Counted from the stretch's first letter, positions 14,101 to 29,100 are shown. The stretch is DNA of 64,000 nucleotides from Rhyacichthys aspro (GCA_036850595.1 CM072152.1:10001640-10065639), one strand, 5' to 3'. Notes: generated by a model not told the origin, from the sequence alone. Made by a program: numbers and translations.

Positions 14101-17100
14101 CAACAGGCTGAGATTCAGATGATAGGAGAGACAGAGACACAACATTCATATATCTAACAAATCACAGTGATATGCTTTGCCTGCATGCCCTTCAGCAGAT
14201 AGTCAAAAAGTAAAACCACTGCCATCTTGTATTTCATTTAAAAAGACTTTGCTTTTTATATTAAAAATTCTGGTCTAATGTGGAAAAAGGAGAGGAATTA
14301 AAATGAATGCATCTACAGGGATATTGTGGTCTGTTTAAAAATCCAACTTGCATCAGCTATTTCCTGACAGATCTGTGGATCACAAGTGGGAAACACATTT
14401 ATACTGCTTGGTAACATATGATTCTAATTTCCTCATTCACAAATAGAAAATGTATTGTCCTTCTTGTTTCATTATAGATGCACTGGTGTTACATATAAAG
14501 GCAAAGACAATTACTTATGGGTTTGTTTTAACTGAAATGAAAATGATGTGGACAGGGTGGACCAAGGACTCTACTCTCTACCCCTGAATAGTCAGTGTAG
14601 AGAGATTTGGTGAAGTCATCCCTGAGACTGTTCCACTTCTAATGAGAGGGAGACCAAGGTTTTCCAAGGCTACTCATGCCTCACTGGAGGTCTTCGTCTC
14701 ATTTAAGGATTTGTGGTTGAACTCTGTGATTCAGGCCTTACCTTGGACTGATGTTTTTCCAGTAAGGCCCCAAAAGGTATGTGGTTATTTATAATAGCCA
14801 CTGTTTTTTAAGTCCAGCAAAGAGAACAAGGCTATATTTGCTGTAGGCTTCACAGTTAGTCAAATTAAACTGTGACAAAGAGAAACGATGACTAATCAAA
14901 ATACATTGCACTTGACAAAACATAATAATGTGTTTATTATTAAAATTTATCAGCGTTTCACGTTGCCTCCCTTTTTGTCTGTTAATGCTTTACTTTTTTG
15001 AGCTGTTTAGTTGTGTTAAAAAACATATTCAACACTGAAAATACACTTTGTCAGCAGCTATTAAACTTCCTGGAACGTCATATGGCAAGCCGGTCCCAAC
15101 CAATTGGAGCGCTTCTTTTTTAAGCATGTGACTTTGCAAGCATGTGATTGGCCAAGGTTTTCCGTTCCTGAAAAGAGGTTCTAATCTATTTAAATCCTCT
15201 ATAGTAAACAGTGGATTTCATCATTAAGCTTGTTTTTTTCACAAATAATTGCTTTTACCATAAACTATTTAGGGTTTAAACCATTTTCCCAGTTAGAGGA
15301 AAAAATATCAGGTACAGTCGGTTTAAGGCTATGGCTAGTGTTTGTTAGCCATACATTAAAGCTACATTAATTGCTAAGCTAAGGAAAAGCTAATGCAGCC
15401 CTACTAATGACATCATCACGTTTTGCACGTCAATAGATTTTATGTTTATGTCTGTTGGCTACCCCAATCAGTAACCAAACATGACGGATGTGGTTAATAT
15501 TAGCGTTAAACTCATTAAGCATCACGCAGCGCTCCGGGGCTTCAGTCTCATCCCCGGACCACTCGTCATCCATCCCACTGCACTTTTTTCTGCAGGGGAG
15601 GAGGGTGTTAGTGGTTGCCTTTGAAGCGCCAGACCAGTCTGCCCCATGAGCGAGGGAAGGGTCGTTCTCCTCACTGCGGATACTATGTATTACATTTTTT
15701 CCTGAAGTTCCTGAAAAACTTTCTTACCCTGAAAAACAAAGAGGACGACAAATGAGCGGTCGCATTTTAATCGGAAAAGTGCCACCTTTGCAGTCGGCAT
15801 CAAGAACAAAAAGGATACCTTTTACACCAAGGTAAAGTTAATGGACCTGTTTTGTCTCCTCCGCTTGCAAAGAGACGACGTTAGTGCTTTTAGATTTGTA
15901 AAGCTTATATTTTTTTTTTATTTTAAGTCTCTTCCACATTACTCTATTCTTTGCTTAGAGTGAACTTGCCAACTGAATGAGCTTGCATATTTTGTTATTT
16001 TAAAATATTAAGGAAGCCAAAGAATAGGCTACTAGTAAATGTAAATATGTACATCTATAGATAAGGCATACAAAAGTCTATTTTTTGTTTTTATTTCTTA
16101 TTAAGTTTGCCCTCTGGAAAAGCACTGTATTCGCAGAAAGCACTGGAGCGTTGCCAATAGGATGCCTTCATGTCTCTTTTAGCTAAAGGCACTCTCTCCC
16201 AGGAGCATTTTCTGTCTTTTTGGGACAATAGACACAATCCCAGAGCTATACAGCAGGATGTCTATTTTATGGTGATGTGCAGTTGTTCTACAGCAGGGAG
16301 CAAATTGCCTTATTTTTACCTCAGTTGTGCATGTCTAGCTTTAAGGCATGTTTTAAGGGTGCAAATGTTTGTAACCTGCTTGTGTATTATCTGTAGACAG
16401 ATGCTGACAGATTTAGGACTGACCGGCAATTGTAATGTCTTCATGCCATCCTCACACCAACCATTCCAGCATATTTTAAAAACATTTACACAGCACAAAT
16501 CAGACTAGTGTTGGAGCTGAGCCACTGAAAACAAAAAACTTAATTACCACCCTGTACAAAAGTATGCATATACAGACACACTCCCACTCTCTCCGTCTCT
16601 GGGTTTCACCTCTGAGAGCAGACAGTTTGACGTAGTATAGGCGAACCCCACAGCCCTCCTGCCTCTGCTCACACTGACATCTCCTTTGGGGTTATTCATG
16701 TCCTTCCTGTTGCCACAGACAGTACTGGTATTGTTCATACGTATGGTAATTACATGAACTTGTGTAATATTGGTCTCAACTGCCTGTGTAATAGGAATCC
16801 ACAAATGATTTTTGTGGTACGTGGTGTTTGGAAACATTCAAATTATTATATTGATGTTTATCTTAGGTCTTGTTAAATGTTTCCTGTGTTGGTTTCCCAT
16901 AAATCTTCAGCAAATCTATGTGCAGTTGAATCCAAACAAGCAACGCAAAGTGTGAGCATAGGCTTTGTTTTACAACTGTCACTGTGGCTATATAACCGTG
17001 TGATTAAACCTACTTCCAAATGTGTATGGGACATTTTTATCTCCTTCTGTTTTTCCTTGTTCCATTCCTCTGGTAATTGCAGACTGCAGACCCACAAAGA

Positions 17101-20100
17101 AGCAGCTTTACTTGTACAGGGAAAGGCAATAGAAAGCGAAAAGCTCCAGCAGTGACTCAGCTTTAAAGCACCTTCACTCTGCACCAGTTTTCTGTGGATG
17201 TCTCTAGTTTGATTACCACTTGTGGTTGCCAGTAGTAATGATGGGGAACATACAGTAATTACACAAACAGCTGGACGTGCATTCGGTAGCTTCTTGACTT
17301 GTAAATTTAACAAGGCATTAGTACTGAATTTAAAAATGAAACCTAACCATCCTCCAGTGAGGCTTGGTTGACACAGAGGCCACAACTCTTGTTAAATCAG
17401 AATGATTTCAAATGTATCCAAAACCTTTCGTGGACTTTGGCAGCATTTTCTTGCAGAGCTTGATTATGGAGTAGAGAAAAGTCAACGAGGGCTTTGGAGC
17501 CTGTCACTCTCATTTCTCCTCATTCCGCTTTTACACAGCATATGAGATTGCTCAGTAAGAGTTAGCTTGTCCACCGCCTCGGTTTTTATTCAGTATGATT
17601 TGTTTTCCATGAAGCGGCAGTGAACTATACACAAGACTGAAGTTCAAAGCTCTATATGTAACGAAGTCTTTGAAAGACATCTGTAGCTGTTGCATATTTT
17701 GAACTGTCTAATATTACTACAATTCGACCACTGGTGCTATTATCTATTTATAAAGAATTTCCATCAAAAATGTACTGGTAAAAGTTAAAAGTGGTTATCC
17801 TATTTACCTAACAAGTCCACTGTGGAAGCTTTGTCCGACATATGGCCGGTTGCTGTTAGCTCAATTCAAGCAGATGTACCTATTTTGGAATTACTCGCTT
17901 GTTTGAGCATGTGGGCTTCTCCAGAGATGGCTTACTGTAGACAGATGGCTTCCAGCTTTCCCCATTTCTTTCTTGATTGTAACACGTGAACATAATGATG
18001 ACTTATTACAATATTTTTTCTTGTTTCAGTTGGGATGAGAGCAGCTCGATCAGCAGTGGGCTCAGCGATGGTGACGGTGATGGCTCAGAGAATCTTAGTT
18101 CAGAAGAGTTCAATGCGGGTTCGTCTCTTAACTCCCTTCCAAGCACACCCCTGGGATCCAGACGAAGCTCCTCTGCCATGGTGAGCCAACATACTGAAGC
18201 TAACAGCTTGTAATTTAGCATGTGGCAAAGATTGGCTTTGCATTATTGTTTTTTTTTCTTTGTAAAGAGCTGAATGTTACAGGGTACAAGCCTCATTACA
18301 AGCTTTTTCACTTCCTCCTTTTATTTTATGTTGTATGTGTAAATATGTGTTTTCCACAATCTAACTAATCACATAAATTTAAACAATGATTATGTCATAA
18401 TGATCTTTTACAGTGCCACAAACAATTTTTTATTGCACTTATGCACTTTTGCTTTGGTCATCAAAGAAACCTTTTGCACTTTTAAATACACTACTCCTAT
18501 GTTTACTTTAGCATATGAAACCTTGGGAATCTTTTTTGCACCCACTGAAAGACATCCAACATTAATGGTGCACAGTAAGCCATCTGTTTGTGTGCTGTAC
18601 AGTGTGCCAAAACATGGCATGCTCCAGTTTGTCTGTAGTTTTATCTTCTGAACGCCCCAAAATAGTTTTCTTCTTTGCCTCATGCTTTCTTTTATCTACT
18701 TTCAACATATCAGTTTATCTTCCCCTCTACTCACTGGAATGTGACTTAGATGAAACAAAAGATTACAGACAACAGTGAACACGTATTTCCATAGATAACA
18801 CAAACCATGTCTGACGTTTACCCTTAATGTGCCTCTTTGCTTTGCCTGTCCTCAGCTCCGCACTGATGCAGAAAAGCGCTCCCTGGTGGAAAGCGGACTT
18901 TCATGGTACAGTGAAGATAGCAAAGCTGGCCATAAGCTTGACAGCTCCATCTACGACACCGGAAGCCTCAAGTCTGAAGCCCCAAGCAGGTGGAGAAAAA
19001 AGCCACCGAGCCTAAGTGAAGACTGTGGCGGCAAAGGAGAATTACAGAAGCCTCAGAGTTTAGGGCAGCCAGGGAGTTTCAAAAAGGGCAAAAATCCTCC
19101 TATTGGAGTGACCTCTCCTATCACCCACACCTCTCAGAGCATGCTGAAAGTTGTAGGTAAGATCTCATCTCATATTCCTACTTTTCTTCCAAAGGAGTGT
19201 TGTTTTTGCATGTCAGAATTAAAACATTTAAACAGAAGTCCTTCTTATTTGTTATCATTTTGAGTCTACTTCTTATTCTAAACCAGGTATTTTTTTATTT
19301 GCCACAAAATTATGATCATGGTACATAACAAAAAATGCTCATTGCAGCAGTTAAATGTATTTAAATATCCTTTATCCTCTAACAAAACATCTTTTTAAAA
19401 GCTCTTTATCCTTTACCAAACATAAAAAAAATAAATTATAGGCTTAAGCTTCATGACTATTTTCTTATCCTACCTATATATTTAGCACACTTATTCACTG
19501 TTCCTCCAAATGGTCCCTTCGATAATACTGGAATGTGTTTAATGGAATAAGCAAAAGATTTGAAAGTCCATGAGTCAGATTCCAGGTCAGGAGTACATTA
19601 AAGCTAGTTAAATAAAGACAGATGTGTCTTATAGGATTTAAGGGATGACTGTAGTTAAATACTGTTACCCATTTTTATTTGAAGTAGTCTAGTTAAAGGG
19701 AACAATGACTGTGCTGACTAGACATTTTACTGTCATTTCCGTTTAAAGCAGTCACTTCATCCAGAGTCTGGGAAAAATATTGGTATTAGTTACCTGAGCT
19801 GACCCCAATTGAAACTGTAATACTTAAGCGTGAATGACGAATCATTTTGTTACATTAATGTCATGTTTTTTGTTTTTATTTCTGCAGCCCCTAAAAGTGA
19901 GAAGCCACAGGACAAATCTAGGATTTCTGTCAAAACAGCTGGTCTACAGCGGTCTCGGTCTGATGCTGGCAAGGATCACCATGGAGAATACCGCAAGCCT
20001 CCCTCAGGTTTAGTTAAACCCTCTGCTGGAGCCTCATTTGGTTACAAAAAACCAACAGCCACGGGTACTGCCACTGTCATGACAGCAGGTGGCACCACCA

Positions 20101-23100
20101 TCTCCAGTGGCTCTTCTACTTTGGGGAAAACCCCTAAGTCATCTGGCATCCCAGTGAAGCCAGTTGGAGCACCCACAGGTCGCAAAAACAGTTTCGATGC
20201 CAGCAGTGAGCAGGGCTTCCTGGGCCCTAATGCTCGGAACAGCATTCAGTATCGCAGCTTGCCACGACCGGCCAAATCTAGCACACTCAGTGTCATCGGT
20301 CGACCCGCATCTCGCCCTCCAAGTGGCACCATTGATCCCAGTCTGTTGAGTTTCAAACCGGTGTCTGTTGGTGCTGCAGGGCCCAGGGTTAAAGAACCTA
20401 GTAGTTGTAGCAGTAAAATGGCAAATCGTACAAGCTCCGGCCCCGTGAACCAGACAGACCGAGAGAAGGAGAAAGAGAGAGCCAAAGCAAAGGCTGTGGG
20501 TGCTGACATAGACTGTGGCTCTCTGAAAAGAGAAAACTCTCAGTGTGAATCCACAGGAGAGTCTGCTCTGAAACTGCATGGCTTAAGACGGACCAGTAGC
20601 AGCAAATACCCAGAACTGTCATCACCTACAACACCAAGGTCTTTATTTACTCATTTATTCACTCATATTCATTCATTCATACAAATATATCCACAAATAT
20701 CCTATAAAGGCCAAATCTTTCAATATCATAATAGTAATCATTATGTAGTAAGTAACTCATGACAGTCACTGTTCTCCTGACCCATAAACATACAGACCTA
20801 ATGTCTCTGTCTGTCTCAAAGGGTTATGAAAGGTCACCCCCTTCCAGCAGTATGTGAGAAAAAATGTTTGTCACTGAAATGTAATAATAAAGCACAATCA
20901 TTCTGTGCTGTGTATTAGCCCTTCTTGCATACATTTTTTAAAAACTTAAAAAGCATGATGTATGCATTATCTGATTAGATAAATTGTCATGTCAGATAAT
21001 GGACAGATAATATTGTTAGATTGTGAGAAGGCGTCAACCATCAAAAAAAAGGTGAAGCGTTTTGTTGATGAGAGAACCACATGCATACTTTAAAAGGTCA
21101 ATACATTTGCTAAATAGGTGTATTACATTTTTTTAAATTTGTTTTTTCTACCTTTAGGATGTTAAACAGTAAATCACTTGGTCGTCCACCAAGCTTGGCT
21201 CACCTGGACAAGGTCAACTCAAACAGTCTTGACTCCTGTGTAACTATCCAGGACCTCCCTCCCAAAGTGCCCCCATATTCCAAGCTTCAGGACTTGGCAA
21301 GTTCTCACTGCGGTGGCCGGCTGACTCCCAGCCCCGCGCCGGTGCTCCACTTGGATTCCTCCAGCTCGTACGGCAGTGAAAACCGGAGCGGGTCACCACT
21401 GCTCTACCCAAAGCTCTCGGGCTTGCACCGCAGCTTGGAGTCACTGCCCCTCCAGATGAGTGTGCCCTCCAGCGCCAGGTTAGGCACCACTGAGATGCAA
21501 GATAAGGAACAGCGGACAACAAGCACATGGGGAGCTGCCACCAGGACATCACTGAACCTCCAGGAAAGGTACATTTATTGAAAACCATTTTACTAGAGGG
21601 TAGACTAGGTTATAAGTAAATAATATGAATGACCAGAGCTAGAGCTGAATCATTTCTTGTGTGAAAAATGGCCAAATGGGAATTATGGTATAGAAGACAA
21701 TGATATACTTTAATTTAATCTTGGGCTTATGTAAAATCCCCTAATATTATTATTGTCTGTTCATAATGTGTTACTCTTTCTGTGCAGCTTGCAAACAGAC
21801 AGAAATACATTTCCGAAGAAAGGCTTAGAGTATGTTAAATAATTCCTACTCTATTTAAAACCTCACACCGGCAAGTATTTTATTAATTAAAAGTAACGCT
21901 CTCTCTTTTTCCTCAGGCGTTGTGGTTCAAGTCTGTCAGAGAGTGAAGGAACCAAACCAGGCAGGCGCCACTCTCACACCATAGTCAGCATGACAGAGAG
22001 CCATAGCCCCCCTCAGCTGCCTTCTCCCACCCGCCCGCTCCACCCTTCCACAGGCAAAGTACCTCTCACCAACGTGGGTGAGTGTGTTTTACCCATTGGG
22101 CCGCCACCTTTTGAGCTGGAATAAATAATAAATGTAATAAATCTGATGATGGGTGATTCATAAATTGTATTAGAATATGTAATAAAAGAGAGACATCACT
22201 TTTGGGTCAAACATCTGAATAATGGCAAGCTTTAATCTTATTAATGATACAGTTTCTTAACATCTATTCATTTATTTAGATGGGTCTGATTTTGAAATAC
22301 CCCGAAGGCAAAATGGGGTCAAGCCAGGCTATATTTGCCACTGTTGTAGACCCGTAGTGTTGCCTTTCACTGACTCATCGAAATGAACTATGCCTAGGTG
22401 TTGTCCTGCTCTGTGTTTTTCTATGTTTAGCTTGAATCTTTGCCAATCACTGTCTAACACAAAACATGTTTCTTTTGTGACAGTTGCCCCAATTTCCAGT
22501 GGCACCCCAAGGATATCGCGCTCCAACAGTATAGGCCCCCCGAGTGACTCCTGCGATCTGTATGGATCATCCCCTCTGGGCAGCAGCATGTCCCTAGCTG
22601 ACCGGCCAAAAAGCATGATGCGTTCAGGTTCATTTCGTGAAGCAGGAGATGACGGTGTGTAAACCCCTCTACATCAGATAAAGCAATGTTTGAACCGCCT
22701 GCATTTTTAAGACTTTTTATGCAAAAACAAAATTTCTTTTCTTAACACGAATTTACTGTTTACTGTTTTTTTTATCAGTTCACGGCTCTGTCCTGTCTTT
22801 GGCCTCGAATGCTTCATCCAACTATTCCTCAGTAAGTTTTCATCATTTTATACAGATAATTTAAATGATTGACTTACAAGAGAACAGAAAAAAACTCTTA
22901 GACTGAAAAAAAAGTTATGTAAGTTGCGCCAAAAGTACCCCAAGCCACCCAACACCCCTTTATTGTCTATTTTTCCACCATGCTTTCTGTAGAATGAGGA
23001 GAGGATACAAGGGGAGGTAAGGCCAGCGTGCCATCACTCTTACATTGTGTTATTCTTCTGTGTCATCTGTCATTTCCTGTTGAGACAGGTTCATTCATCT

Positions 23101-26100
23101 TTTGTTATCTGTTCACAGTGATGTCTGAAGTGTGTCCATGTCTAGGAAATTGATAACACTGCTCATTTTATTTTAGATCTAATATTGTCTGTGCCTTAGC
23201 TCCACAGTATGCTTCTTAATAACACATTTTTAGGCTTTATCAAATTCTGCATGAAAAGAATCCTCTAATAGCCTCATAAAGCGTAGTTGTAATTTCTGGT
23301 GTACTAAATGAAAGAAATTAATACTTTGATTTTGTTACCACAGTCCTGTTCTCCTAGTTATCCTGTTATCTAAAATTCATTACATTCTTCACACTGTACG
23401 GTGCAATTTGTCCACAGCAAATCCGCCTGCTGAGACGAGAGCTCGAGAGTTCCCAGGAGAAGGTTGCCAACCTAACCATGCAGCTCTCTGCCAATGTATG
23501 TACAGTTTTAGGGAGTATACTATGCTATCTTGACTGCATGGCTGTTCTTTTGACAAAGTGAAGTTCAGCCCAAATGGAATGAAACTTTTTCTCAAGAAAT
23601 GGCTTTTATCTATTCTTATCTAAAATGATTTACCGCAGATGTTCGAGCAGTGAATAAACATAAGCACTTTTTCAGTAAAGAGTAAAATCCATTTGTCCAA
23701 CAGCTCATTATGCCTATTAAACCTGCAGGTTCTTACACATTCAAAACATTAACAAAATATGTCACAATAGATGGTCAATATAAACTGTATTATTAAAATG
23801 CATCCCCTTTCCATTTCCATACTCTATTTTAAACTAACCTGGATAGCATAACTTTGTAGTTTCCTTTTTCTAACTGCCTGACTTTTTTGTGTTTTTAAAA
23901 CTTTTTATCCCTCGCCTAATGCTACCTTTCTTTATATTCCTGGCTTTATTTACTACTGGACTTGCTGCTGCCCTCTGCCTGCTTCCCACTGACCTGCCCC
24001 TCTGGATGCTGGGTATATCAGATAGGACAGGTTTGTTGCACTAAACACTCAATAATCATACTCAATGTCACATTAAAGCCAAAATCTCTGCTTGGGTTGG
24101 ACTGTGGGATTGCTGAATGCTCTAATAAGTTGTTTTGCATCCAAGCCCTCAAACAAGTCAGCCCCTGGTTGTAGGGTTATTTGCTCCTCCATAATACTGT
24201 CTTTCTTCTCGACATTACCTAAAGCCCTTATTCATTTCTGACATCACCCTCAGCAGTCCACTCCTCCTATTCTTCTCTCAAGTCAGTACTTGTAGAAAAT
24301 AATTTCCCTAATGTACTATGAGCGCCCGAACTGTTGACTACTGACTACAGCCAGTGACTCATATGCTCTGTTTTTTTCCTTGTCTTCATTTGTGTGTGTC
24401 TGTAAAGGCAAATCTGGTAGCAGCTTTTGAGCAGAGTCTGGCACTGATGACGGCACGGCTACAGACACTGTCAGTGTCCTCAGACCAGAAGGTATTTCAT
24501 GTTGCCATTGCTAATGAGGACTACACCACATTTTGTTATCGGAAAAGACACAGCACTTATTATATTACCACACAGATTTGTCATCTTGTTGGTTGCTAAT
24601 AGCCGTATCAGATCTTACCTGTGGCATCTGACAAACTCACAGAAGAATGCCAGTCCCAGGTTTGCATGTTTGGACTCTCTTCTTGTCATCGGCTTCTCAG
24701 CCTAGCCGCTCATTCTCGTTGAAAGCGGATAGACATTCCACAATCCTGAGCCTTGTACAATCTAGGTTGAGTTACCAGCCTGTGAGATTACATGAAAGCT
24801 TACTTATGATTTCCACGGCAGGATGTTGAGCTCACAGAGCTGAAGGACACCATTGACATTCTACAGGCAAAAAATACAGAAGCACAAGAAATCATTCAGG
24901 GGGCTCTTAGTAATCCAGACATCACACCCAAAGGTACAGAATATTGTAGAATATTAAGAATCCTGTAATTAGTACTTCACCTTGAAATGGGCCTGTATGT
25001 TTTTTATTTAGAGTTGTTAATCAACCGCCAGAATTCCTCAGAAAGCATCTCCAGTCTTGCCAGCACAACCAGCCATTCAAGTATGGGCAGTTTCAAAGAG
25101 CAGGAGGCCAAGAAGAAGAAAAAGAAGAGCTGGGTGAGGGCACTGAGATACTATGTGGATGTGTCCCAACACAGTATATGGGACTATACATGTGAAAATA
25201 TGTTTGTATTTACATCAATTTAAATGAAAACATAGTGTAACTTATTACTTTTACTTACTTTTTTAATGATTGCTCTGCTGCAATTAGTTTTCATTTTACT
25301 CTATTTAAACTGATCATGAAACAGAATGAGATCAGTTGCTGTCCTAGTTTTTTCTCCTGCATGATTCTCCTCCTTGTTCTAATTCTGTTAATAAGTATGA
25401 CTCTGGTCTCTCCCTCATGCTGCCCTGATTTTTATTTTAGGTCTTTGAGGTGAGTGATGTTGCTATAGTAAATAATACCCAAACATCTTACCCCTCCAGA
25501 CTGCATTTGCTTTATGAGTCATACGGAATCCTTTCTCTACTCCCTGTTATTTGTCCTTGATGTTTTCTTTATCAAAATTAAATAATGATTATTGTATGTA
25601 TAACTACAATAAGTAAACAAAAAAGTAACTGCATTAGTGTTTTACATACAGTGTTAAGCTTTTGGACATACAACTCATTACAATCACTTTGTATTGGACA
25701 GTTACGCAGCTCCTTCAACAAGGCTTTCAGTAAGAAGGGCTCTAAACCATCTGGATCATATGCTGATATTGAAGAGATTGCCACCCCAGAATCGTCCGCT
25801 CCTTCTTCTCCCAAAGTTCATCGTGACGTTGAAAATCCTTCACCATCAATGAACTCTTCAGCATCTGCAACATCATCTGGGTAAATATTGTTATGGTCCC
25901 CACAAAATAGGCTTAGTCTAAATTTAACACAAGTTGTCAGACTGATGATCCTTGCCACATTAACGCTCGCCTTACATTGTTTATGTTATCTCCATGTCCT
26001 CAGACTGTGTGAAGGCGGAGACGGGACGGAAGAGAAGGTTGTATCAGAGCTACGTTCAGAACTGTGGGAGAAAGAACGTAAACTGACAGACATCCGCCTA

Positions 26101-29100
26101 GAGGCTCTAAACTCTGCCCATCAGCTGGAGCAGCTGCAGGAAGCTATGACCAGTATGCAGGTCTGCATGAATTTATGTACAGAACAAAAAGCTGTCTCAG
26201 TGTTTGACCTGCATGAGAACATCACATGCAAATAAAACTAATTCCTCATACATAAGTCTTATTATTGTATAAGTCATATTTCCCAAAACAACAAACACAT
26301 TACCCACTACATCTTAAAGGTGCATTATGTTTTTGTTTTGTAGAGAACAGTGGAGAAGCTGAAAGTGGAGAATGACCAGCTAAAGACTGGTGGGCTCTCC
26401 CCCTGTCCCTCTCCTGGACCTTCCAGCTCTGTGTCCCAGTCCTCAGGCCTTACCGCGCTGGGAAATTCATCCCCACGGCAGTCTGTAGCCATGCCCTTAC
26501 CCAAAAGCTATAGCAGGGGTCTGAGTGAGGGCAGCGGTTCAGGTACAGTTTAAAAAGAAAAGAATCACTAATACAAAGTTCTGAATACAAACCAATTCAC
26601 ATCAGGGACTCAGCCCTGAATAATCTGAACTAATTTGTTACCTCTTTTATGTGTATTACTGTACAGATGTCTTCTCTTCAGATTCTCTCAGCCTTTCCTC
26701 CCAAAGAGACGATCATCGTGTTAGGGTGGTGGTCTGTGTGACTGATTTGCATGTCTTTAAAGCTGTAAGTGTTAGATTTTTAAAACTATATGACACTACG
26801 TAAACTTGTGGATGACTATGTGTTGCGCTTTTTGTCGTCAGGATGTTAAACAGCAGGAGTTCTTCATCGGCACAGTCCGGGTTAATGGTCGGATGGACTG
26901 GACCATGCTGGATTCAGCTGTCAGTCAAGCTTTTAAGGTAAGATGGCTCCATTTCACCACAATGGTTGACCTTTCTTTTCTTAATATAATAGTAATCAAA
27001 ACTAAAGTAGAGACCTCATTTATTCACGTTTTTAATCAACCAGCAGTTTATAATTAACTGTTGAAAAATGTGGGGTGTTGGTGTATAGGCAAACCATTAG
27101 CAGAATATGGTCTCTAATGTTACTCTTTTTTTAATATAATTTGCAGGTGTACATCACCAAGGTGGATCCCACCTCCAGTCTAGGGCTGTCCACGGACTCC
27201 ATCTACAGCTACAGCATTGGGCATATTAAGAGAGTGTTGGGAGGAGAAGCCCCTGAGACGCAGCCCTCGCGCTGCATGTCCCGAGGCCCCAGCAGCATCA
27301 CAGTGGCTCTGAAAGGTAAAGAAGAAATGTGTTATAGTCTTACTGGACTAGTGACACAAGTGAATAAGGAATATGCCTTTCTTACATCATTCATTTGCAA
27401 TGATGTGCAAGTTGTCTATAGTCTAGAGAGAATTTTTAATTTTGAGTAAGTAATTTTAAACCATATGTAAACTTAGGTGGCCTGCCTCCACACAAAAGTC
27501 AAGTTTGTGTGTTTGAAAGGGCTTAATATTGTATTATACCGGCAGTTATGTCTATCTTTGTTTAGTTAGTAAATGAGTTAGTGAAATCGAAACACGACTT
27601 TAGCTCAGGGATAGGCTTATATTTGAATAGGCAGCCTTTCTACACCTTTGCATGGTGGAACGCATGGAAGAAGTGCTGGAAGAGTTGGTAAAGCAGCGGC
27701 AGCCCAGACATGGCTCTCAGAAACTTGATCTTGGTGCTGCTTCAGTTTCATACAGGGCCATCAGGTTGACTAGCCTCAGACACATGGCCCCAGAAATGTT
27801 GAGAAGGAACATTAGACGTCTGAGGCCTGGTGGGGGTGCAATGCTTCCCAACACTTGATGCAAAGCTATTTTTAGAGCAAAATACTTAACCACCATGTTG
27901 CTTATGGAGGACTTGCGAGGTGAAATAAATTGTTTCACAACATCTTCCAGATTTCCTTCCTGTTTATGATGGATTTCTTTCAGTGTGATTCTCTGCCAGA
28001 TTCTCAGAAGCTGATAATTATTCTTTATCAACAAGTAGGAGTGCTGCAGGTAGAAAATGTAAATTCCGGTGTTGTTTCTCTGTCACTATGTCATAGGTTT
28101 AAAAGAGAAATGCGTGGACAGCTTGGTGTTTGAAACTCTCATCCCTAAACCCATGATGCAGCACTACATTAGTCTGATACTGAAACATCGCCGACTCATT
28201 CTGTCCGGACCGAGCGGGACAGGTAAGACCTACCTTGCCTCTCGGCTGGCTGAGTACCTGGTGGACCGCAGTGCCCGGGAAGTCACAGAGGGCATCGTTG
28301 TGACTTTTAACATGCACCGTCAGTCATGCAAGGTAAAAAATTTGATTTGTGCAACTCAAATGACATGCTTTATCCTTTTTCTATTTGTATTTTCATCTTG
28401 TTTTCTGCCTTTTTTGTTAGGATCTGCAGCTTTATCTTTCCAATTTGGCCAATCAAATCGATCGGGAAACCAGCTCATCAGAAATACCGCTGGTGGTCAT
28501 TCTGGATGATATTCATGACACCGCTTCCATTAGTGAACTTGTGAATGGTGCCCTTACCTGCAAATACCACAAATGGCAAGTTCAACAAATCACAGTTAGA
28601 ATTAACAGCAGAAAAAATCTTAATTGCTCAAAATATTGTATTGTTTTTTTATGCAGTCCTTACATTATTGGAACAAGCAATCAGCCTGTGAAGATGACAG
28701 GAAACAACGGCCTGCATCTCAGTTTCAGGTATGTGTTGTTTAAACTCCTAAGTTAAGTTATTGATCCCAAAAGCTGACTGAAACCTACCTGAAAAATCAA
28801 ATGTCTGAAATGTAGAGGGTTTTAAAGGTCATTTGCTGGTACTAGCATAAAAAATCTTGATTTTGTTTTTAGGATGGTGACCTTCTCCAACAATGTGGAG
28901 CCTGCCAACGGCTTCTTGGTCCGTTACCTGCACAGGAAGATGATGGAGTCAGAGGATGAGAGGAATTTAACCAATGAAGACTTGATAAGGGTCTTGGACT
29001 GGCTGCCCAAACTGTGGTATCATCTGCACGCATTCCTGGAAAAACATAGCACATCTGATTTCCTTATTGGTAGGAACCTTTCTCCTCACTAAATATAAAA

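Noticed and set aside
20042..20579. Minus-strand open frames of up to 146 codons
   Set aside because: They lie antisense to nav1 exon 6, which is conserved with human NAV1 in the plus frame.
27652..27858. 68-codon open frame in nav1 intron 22
   Set aside because: No recognised homologue, and no splice sites that would place it in frame between exons 22 and 23, which join perfectly without it.
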